Assembly (NCBI GenBank): GCA_964356335.1
Contig: CAYHHI010000023.1
Location: 1 to 50,974, forward strand
Length of the DNA: 50,974 bases
Source: CAYHHI01 sp964356335
Lineage (GTDB): Bacteria > Arandabacterota > Arandabacteria > Arandabacterales > Arandabacteraceae
Direction of reading: 5' to 3'
The notes below the pieces were generated by a model, which worked only from the letters and a program-made list of their open reading frames with translations, was not told the origin of the DNA and ran no database searches. Positions within the stretch are counted from its first letter, which is position 1; every line of letters begins with the position of its first letter. Positions 45,568-50,974 of this stretch are shown here, one piece after another. A program made the translations under genes and the position numbers.

Positions 45568-48500
45568 TCATCTCACTACAGCTACAGTCTTGACTTGCTT
45601 CTGCCCTAAGGCCTCCACCACTACTAAATACACCCCATCCTGGACAAGGTTGGCGTCAGAATCCCGGCCGTTCCAGCGGACGAGGTTGGCACCGGCATTC
45701 ATCTGCTGGGCCGAGGCCACCTCGCGCACAAGCCGGCCTGCACGGTTGTATACCTTCACCGTCACCGGCCCCGAGCGACCAAGGGTGAAACCGATCGCCG
45801 CTTCTGCGCTGGCAAAGCGGCCCCGAGGAGAGAACACCCGAGGGGTCACCACAACATCCGATAGAGTTGATGGGCCCGATACCCCAGCAGCTTCTGCATA
45901 GATCGCATACCGACCCGGCTCACCGATGGGTGTCGAGATGCGCTCGGCGGAAAGGTCAACCGTCCCACCTAAGCGCCTCCAGGTCGAATCAGAGCCAAAC
46001 ATATAGAGGGCCAGCGTTCCATCTACTGGCGGTGAATGCCCCTCTGAGACTAACTTCCCGATATCACCAGTCCACGAGGTGACCGGCACCGGGCTGGATT
46101 CCCCCTCGTCTGAAACCTTGGTCGATCGCTGGATATCGCCGCACTGCGAGGCCGTGAGCGACATCTCCGGACCCGCATAGGACATCTCCAGGGTCGCCGG
46201 CTTATCCAGCACAGCAGCGCCCCAGGATATCTCATAGCCAGCAAACAGCCGGCCTGCACCATTCGCTAATGTGTCCGGCACATCTGTGTCACTCAGAGCC
46301 ACTATGTCAACCTGGGTCTCGCGAGCAAACGCGTGAGGGGGGAAGTAGAGGTGCACTTCTCCGTCCGTGGTATAGATATCGCCACCCGAGGTAACGCTGA
46401 CCATCGCCGGCGCCGTCTCGTTGGCCCAGGGCGCATGATTATCAACTATCACTCCCACGGGGTAGGTTCCGGCCAAGCCTAGAGTGTCAGATACTGAAAG
46501 CCGCACCTCATAGTCTCCGTCAGCCAAGGCCAACGTATTCCACCCACAAAGCACACCATCTGTCACTGGAGACGATGACTCAGCAAGAGTGTCCAATGGA
46601 GCGCCAGATGATGAACGCAACTCTACTAGGTACTTCTTGAATCTCAAGTCCGCCGCAGTCCCACGGATCACCACCGAATCCCGCACTGCCTGATCAGACG
46701 CAGGAAATCTGATAGCGGGCACTGGCGGAGTGGCATCAATCTCGAATCTGCAAACAGCCGGTGTCGCATCTACGTTGCCGATCCTGTCACGGGCCTTCAC
46801 CTCGAACACGTGCTCACCGTTAGCAATGCCAGCCACCTGTAAGAAGTTGGTCGGCGACCAGTCTGACCAGGCCGACCCATCGAAGGAATAGGAAAACTCG
46901 ATCCCCTCGACCTCCCGGAACGCCGCGCCGAACGTGATTGTCTGGGCAGTACTGGGGGACAGCCGGGCAGGCTTCGGCGAGATAGCCGTCCGAGGAGGAA
47001 CCCGATCTCGCTCGTGCCTTGTGGCCCCATGGTTGGAGCAGAACCAGAGATTCCCAGAACGGTCCTCTAGAATCGACACGCTAGCTCCCAGGCCGTCGCT
47101 GCTGCCGTACGTTCCCCAGTTCATGCCGTCATACCGGCTCACTCCTCCATACGTGGCGAACCAGAGATTCCCTGAACGATCCTCCAAAATCGAGCTCACG
47201 CTGTTGTTCGCAAGCCCGTCAGTTGTTGTGAAGGTACGCCAATTCACCCCATCATACCGACTCACTCCCGCCCACGTCCCAAACCAGAGATTGCCGTAGC
47301 GATCCTCGCAAATCGCAGACACATTGTCCGCCACCAGGCCGTCAGCAGTTGTGTAAGTGCGCCAACTCACCCCATCGTATCGGCTCACCCTATTGTTTGT
47401 CCCGAACCACAGATTGCCGCTGCGATCCTCCAGAATGACCTCTACGCGGTCGTCCGTCAGGCCGTCGGCAGTTGTGAACGTACGCCAACTCACACCATCA
47501 TACCGACTCACTCCCCCGCCTGTGCCAAACCAGAGATTTCCTGACCGATCCTCAAGAATCGAACGCACATAGTTGTTCGCAAGGCCGTCAGCGGTTGTGA
47601 ACGTACGCCAACCCACGCCATCATATCGACTCGCTCCTACATACGTCCCGAACCAGAGATTCCCTGACCGATCCTCAAGAATCGAATACACAAGATTGTC
47701 CGCAAGCCCGTCAGCTTCTGCGTACGTACGCCAACTCACTCCATCGTATCGGCTCACCCCTTTACCACCTGTCCCGAACCACAGATTCCCTGACCGATCC
47801 TCAAGAATCGAATACACAAGATTGTACACAAGCCCGTCAGCTTCTGTGAACGTACGCCAACTCACTCCATCATACCGACTCACTCCCCCTCCATTCGTCC
47901 CAAACCAGAGATTCCCTGACCGATCCTCTAGAATCGAATTCACCCAGTTGTCCGCAAGCCCGTCAACTATTGTGAACGTACGCCAACTCACTCCATCATA
48001 CCGACTCACTCCTCCACGCGTCGCAAACCAGAGATTCCCTGACCGATCCTCTAGAATCGAATACACCCGGTTGTCCGCAAGCCCGTCAACTGTTGTGAAC
48101 GTACGCCAACTCACTCCATCGTAGCAACTAACACCACCGCCACGCGGAAGGCCGCATGTTCCAAACCAGAGATTCCCTGACCGATCCTCAAGAATTGAAC
48201 ACACATCGTTGTTCGCAAGCCCGTCAACTGTTGTGAACGTACGCCAACTCACTCCATCATACCGACTCACTCCTCCCCTGTACGTCCCGAACCAGAGATT
48301 CCCTGACCGATCCTCAAGAATCGAAAACACATAGTTGTTCGCAAGCCCGTCAACTGTTGTGAACGTACGCCAACTCTCCCCATCATACCGACTCACTCCA
48401 CCGAACGCTGTCCCGAACCAGAGACTCCCCGACCGATCCTCAAGAATCGAAGTCACCCAGCTGCCCGCAAGCCCGTCAGCTGTTGTGAACGTATGCCAAC

Positions 48501-48693
48501 TCACACCATCATACCGACTCGCTCCTCCTCCCACCCCGAACCAGAGATTGCCTGACCGATCCTCAAGAATAACCTCTACCATGTTGCTCGCCAAGCCGTC
48601 AGCCACGCTGTATGTGTACCACTCGGCCCTCGCCAAGCTAGCGCACATCGTGCTGATGACCATTGCGAGCAGGATGCCTCGCCAAGCCTTCAT
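45568..48693 (-). CDS. Exported regulator-propeller protein (paralogue 3)
   Basis: A 1041-aa exported protein with signal peptide MKAWRGILLAMVISTMCASL, almost the same as paralogue 1. It has 13 Reg_prop units, one fewer than paralogues 1 and 2; the last is also shortened (DGLGASVSILEDRSGNLWF). A Y_Y_Y-like Ig, second Ig, ZU5-like domain, the 44-residue insertion (46018-46149) and an FlgD-like Ig ending TVAVVR follow. The fourth unit carries an extra five residues and a Cys (GTCGLPRGGGVSCYDG). GGGGGTAGG precedes the start. The C-terminal third is nearly identical to paralogue 2 over more than 200 bp, pointing to gene conversion. Confidence 0.88.
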   Translation of the reverse strand: MKAWRGILLAMVISTMCASLARAEWYTYSVADGLASNMVEVILEDRSGNLWFGVGGGASRYDGVSWHTFTTADGLAGSWVTSILEDRSGSLWFGTAFGGVSRYDGESWRTFTTVDGLANNYVFSILEDRSGNLWFGTYRGGVSRYDGVSWRTFTTVDGLANNDVCSILEDRSGNLWFGTCGLPRGGGVSCYDGVSWRTFTTVDGLADNRVYSILEDRSGNLWFATRGGVSRYDGVSWRTFTIVDGLADNWVNSILEDRSGNLWFGTNGGGVSRYDGVSWRTFTEADGLVYNLVYSILEDRSGNLWFGTGGKGVSRYDGVSWRTYAEADGLADNLVYSILEDRSGNLWFGTYVGASRYDGVGWRTFTTADGLANNYVRSILEDRSGNLWFGTGGGVSRYDGVSWRTFTTADGLTDDRVEVILEDRSGNLWFGTNNRVSRYDGVSWRTYTTADGLVADNVSAICEDRYGNLWFGTWAGVSRYDGVNWRTFTTTDGLANNSVSSILEDRSGNLWFATYGGVSRYDGMNWGTYGSSDGLGASVSILEDRSGNLWFCSNHGATRHERDRVPPRTAISPKPARLSPSTAQTITFGAAFREVEGIEFSYSFDGSAWSDWSPTNFLQVAGIANGEHVFEVKARDRIGNVDATPAVCRFEIDATPPVPAIRFPASDQAVRDSVVIRGTAADLRFKKYLVELRSSSGAPLDTLAESSSPVTDGVLCGWNTLALADGDYEVRLSVSDTLGLAGTYPVGVIVDNHAPWANETAPAMVSVTSGGDIYTTDGEVHLYFPPHAFARETQVDIVALSDTDVPDTLANGAGRLFAGYEISWGAAVLDKPATLEMSYAGPEMSLTASQCGDIQRSTKVSDEGESSPVPVTSWTGDIGKLVSEGHSPPVDGTLALYMFGSDSTWRRLGGTVDLSAERISTPIGEPGRYAIYAEAAGVSGPSTLSDVVVTPRVFSPRGRFASAEAAIGFTLGRSGPVTVKVYNRAGRLVREVASAQQMNAGANLVRWNGRDSDANLVQDGVYLVVVEALGQKQVKTVAVVR
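46018..46149 (-). repeat. In-frame 132-bp insertion, copy in paralogue 3
   Basis: Identical by eye to the copy at 42665-42796, together with flanking coding DNA. Confidence 0.75.
47008..48624 (-). repeat. Tandem DNA repeat encoding 13 Reg_prop units (paralogue 3)
   Basis: Thirteen units of 120-138 bp with strongly conserved framework codons. Confidence 0.85.
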
Positions 48694-48814
48694 GGCCTAC
48701 CCCCTCAACGATTGGCCCGGACGCATGGACTCATGATCCGATTTATCTGTCGCAGACCTTTGCCGTCGAGATCGTCCAACAGCATACCAACTGGCCTCTC
48801 GGGCTGATATCATC
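48694..48814 (-). other. Intergenic leader of paralogue 3
   Basis: A 121-bp gap matching the leader of paralogue 1 along its whole length. It holds the ribosome site GAGGGGGTAGG but no recognised promoter. Confidence 0.5.
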
Positions 48815-50974
48815 TCACCGCACCATGGCAACCGCCATAGTCTGTTTCTGCCCTAACGCTTCCACCACTACTAAATACAATCCACCCTCAACTAGGTTGG
48901 AGTCAGAATCGCGGCCATCCCACCTAATAAGATTGGCCCCTGCGTTCATCTGCTGGCCGCCCACGACCTCACGCACCAGCCGGCCAGCCCGGTTGTATAT
49001 CTTCACCGTCACTGGCCCGGAGCGACCAAGCGTGAAACTGATCGCAGCTTCCTCACTCGCAAAATCTCCTCGCGGCGAGAATACCCGCGGCGTCACCGCA
49101 ATATTTGATAGGGTTGAGGGCCCTAGTACAGCACCTGCCTCCGCACAGATCGCATAACGACCCACTTCTGTGATGGCTGAGGAGATGCGTTTCGCAGAAC
49201 CATCAACCGTCCCACCCAGCCTCTGCCAGGTCGAGTCAGACCCAAACACATAAAGGGCCAGGGTTCCATCTACTGGCGGTGAATGCCCCTCTGAGATTGA
49301 CGTCGCGATATCACCAGCCCATGAGGTGGCCGGCGCCGGGCTGGATTCCCTTCCGTCTGAAACCTCGGACGATCGCTGGATATCGCCGCACTGCGAGGCC
49401 GTGAGCGACATCTCCGGACCCGCATAGGACATCTCCAGGGTCGCTGGCTTGTCCAGCACAGCACCACTCCAGGATATTTCATAGCCGGCAAACAGCCGGC
49501 CTGCACCATTCGCTAAGGTGTCGGGCACATCTGCGTCACTTAGAGCCACTATGTCAACCTCGGTCTCACGTGCAAACGCGTGAGGAGGGAAGTAGAGGTG
49601 CACTTCTCCGTCCGTGGTATAGATGTCCCCGCCAGAGGTGACGCTGACCATCGCCGGTGCGGTCTCGTTGGCCCACGGCTCGTGGTTATCCACAATCACC
49701 CTGACCAGGGCGGTGCCGGTGAGCCCCAACGTATCCGTCACCGAAAGTCGCAGCTCGTACTCTCCGTCCGCCAGGGGCAGCGTGTTCCAGCCACAAAGCA
49801 CTCCATCTGCCACCGGAGATGATGACTCAACCAGGGTGTCCAATGGAGCACCAGATGATGAACGCAACTCTACTAGGTACCTCTTGAATCTCAAGTCCGC
49901 CGCGGTACCACGGATCACAACCGAATCCCGTACTGCCTGATCAGACGCAGGAAATCTGATAGCGGGCATGGGGGGCGTCGCATCTATCTCAAAGATGCAC
50001 ACGGCAGGCGTCGCCTCAACGTTGCCCATGCTGTCGCGTGCCTTTACCTCGAATACGTGCTCGCCATCGGAAAGATCAGTGGCCATCCAGAGGCTGGTTG
50101 GCGACCAATCAGTCCAGAGGGAGCCATCGAAGGACCAGGAGAACGTGATACCCCACACGTCGCGAAAGGCCCCGCTGAACGTGATGCTCTGCGCAGTGCT
50201 GGTAGAAAGCGGAAGAGGCCGTGATACAAGAACCGTGTGTGGAGGTACCCGATCTGGTTCATGGCATGTGACCCCTCGATCCGTCCCAAACCAGAAATTC
50301 CCTGAATGGTCCTCAAGGATCGAAAACACCTGGTTCCCCACAAGCCCGTCAGTTGTTGTGAACGTACACCAACTCACACCATCGTACCGACTCACTCCGC
50401 CAGATATCGTCCCGAACCAGAGACTCCCTGAACGATCCTCAAGCATCGAATACACTCCGCTGGTCGCAAGCCCGTCAGCCGTTGTGAACGTACGCCAACT
50501 CTCCCCATCATACCGACTCACTCCTCCCCTGTACGTCCCGAACCAGAGACTCCCTGAACGATCCTCTAGAATCGCAAACACCATGTTGTCCGCAAGCCCG
50601 TCAGCTGTTGTGAACGTACGCCAACTCACTCCATCATACCGGCTCGCTCCCCCCCACGTCCCGAACCAGAGATTCCCTGAACTATCCTCAAGAATCGCCT
50701 GCACGTAGTTGTTCCCAAGCCCGTCAGCTGTTGTGAACGTACGCCAACTCACTCCGTCATACCAACTCACACCACCGTCTGTCGCGAACCAGAGATTCCC
50801 TGAACGATCCTCAAGAATCGCCTGTACGTCGTTGTTCCCAAGCCCGTCAGCTGTTGTGAACGTACGCCAACTCACTCCATCGTACCGACTCACTCCATGC
50901 CACGTCCCGAACCAGAGATTCCCTGAACGATCCTCTAGAATCGCAAACACCATGTTGTCCGCAAGCCCGTCAGC
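48815..50974 (-). CDS. Exported regulator-propeller protein (paralogue 4), N-terminus outside the window
   Basis: The 5' end lies beyond the right edge; about 719 codons are visible. Six complete Reg_prop units are seen, then a Y_Y_Y-like Ig, second Ig, ZU5-like domain, a diverged version of the 44-residue insertion (49265-49396) and an FlgD-like Ig ending MAVAMVR. The protein is a mosaic. From the edge to about position 49980 it follows paralogue 1 (DRVPPHTVLVSRPLPLSTST, FRDVWGITFSWSFDG). From there on it follows paralogue 3 (AIRFPASDQAVRDSVVIRG). The full protein is likely to be about 1040-1080 aa. Confidence 0.85.
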   Translation of the reverse strand, partial: ADGLADNMVFAILEDRSGNLWFGTWHGVSRYDGVSWRTFTTADGLGNNDVQAILEDRSGNLWFATDGGVSWYDGVSWRTFTTADGLGNNYVQAILEDSSGNLWFGTWGGASRYDGVSWRTFTTADGLADNMVFAILEDRSGSLWFGTYRGGVSRYDGESWRTFTTADGLATSGVYSMLEDRSGSLWFGTISGGVSRYDGVSWCTFTTTDGLVGNQVFSILEDHSGNFWFGTDRGVTCHEPDRVPPHTVLVSRPLPLSTSTAQSITFSGAFRDVWGITFSWSFDGSLWTDWSPTSLWMATDLSDGEHVFEVKARDSMGNVEATPAVCIFEIDATPPMPAIRFPASDQAVRDSVVIRGTAADLRFKRYLVELRSSSGAPLDTLVESSSPVADGVLCGWNTLPLADGEYELRLSVTDTLGLTGTALVRVIVDNHEPWANETAPAMVSVTSGGDIYTTDGEVHLYFPPHAFARETEVDIVALSDADVPDTLANGAGRLFAGYEISWSGAVLDKPATLEMSYAGPEMSLTASQCGDIQRSSEVSDGRESSPAPATSWAGDIATSISEGHSPPVDGTLALYVFGSDSTWQRLGGTVDGSAKRISSAITEVGRYAICAEAGAVLGPSTLSNIAVTPRVFSPRGDFASEEAAISFTLGRSGPVTVKIYNRAGRLVREVVGGQQMNAGANLIRWDGRDSDSNLVEGGLYLVVVEALGQKQTMAVAMVR
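49265..49396 (-). repeat. In-frame 132-bp insertion, diverged copy in paralogue 4
   Basis: Same place and length as in paralogues 2 and 3, but with a number of substitutions (SEVSDGRESSPAPATSW). The insertion is thus older than the conversion between paralogues 2 and 3. Confidence 0.7.
50262..50974 (-). repeat. Tandem DNA repeat encoding Reg_prop units (paralogue 4, partial)
   Basis: Six visible units of 123-126 bp, continuing past the window edge. The final two units are nearly the same as the final two of paralogue 1. Confidence 0.8.

Noticed and set aside
40206..48624. Variable positions in propeller repeats as a diversity-generating retroelement target
   Set aside because: No reverse transcriptase gene and no template repeat with A-biased changes is visible; recombination between units explains the pattern.
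40206..50974. Regularly spaced 123-126 bp repeats read as a possible CRISPR or satellite array
   Set aside because: The units are in frame, encode Reg_prop blades and have no short palindromic repeat with unique spacers.

Overview
The window is high-GC bacterial DNA dominated by very large secreted proteins. Their C-termini carry an FlgD-like Ig / type IX secretion (T9SS) type sorting region ending in a terminal Arg. Gingipain-style C-terminal tails, LVIVD and regulator-propeller repeats, a PorV-like barrel and sigma70-like promoters together suggest an uncultured member of the FCB side of the tree, such as Candidatus Eisenbacteria, Latescibacterota or Zixibacteria. This assignment is an inference from gene style, not from a marker gene. 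No rRNA, tRNA, CRISPR array, phage gene or transposase was seen.

Layout. (1) 1-4826, + strand: an Rrf2-family Fe-S type regulator behind a near-consensus promoter, then a pstSCAB phosphate ABC transporter. (2) 5092-11696: a divergent signalling locus. On the minus strand lie a FecR-domain/TPR exported protein and a CHASE2-PP2C (RsbU-like) membrane phosphatase. On the plus strand lies an exported TPR-CHAT caspase-like peptidase. (3) 11916-33187, minus strand: two paralogous cassettes, each with a small exported 197-aa protein overlapping by ATGA a giant matrixin-type metalloprotease (3031 aa and 2466 aa). A 14-repeat LVIVD propeller protein follows the first. (4) 33438-42013, minus strand: a regulator-propeller protein, a PorV-like barrel/transglutaminase/TPR fusion, a small exported TPR protein and a second CHASE2-PP2C phosphatase, closely spaced. 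(5) 42215-50974, minus strand: three more tandem paralogues of the regulator-propeller protein, the last cut by the window edge.

How it may fit together (inference). Seven large exported proteins share C-terminal sorting-like tails. Next to them sit a PorV-like outer-membrane protein fused to a cysteine transglutaminase-like domain and two CHASE2-PP2C phosphatases that could relay envelope signals. Each phosphatase follows a small exported TPR protein by about 10 bp. The region looks like a cell-surface secretion and sensing island that has grown by duplication, N-terminal domain swapping and gene conversion. Intergenic regions carry a four-copy REP-like element. One propeller gene has a leader able to form two mutually exclusive hairpins over its ribosome binding site.
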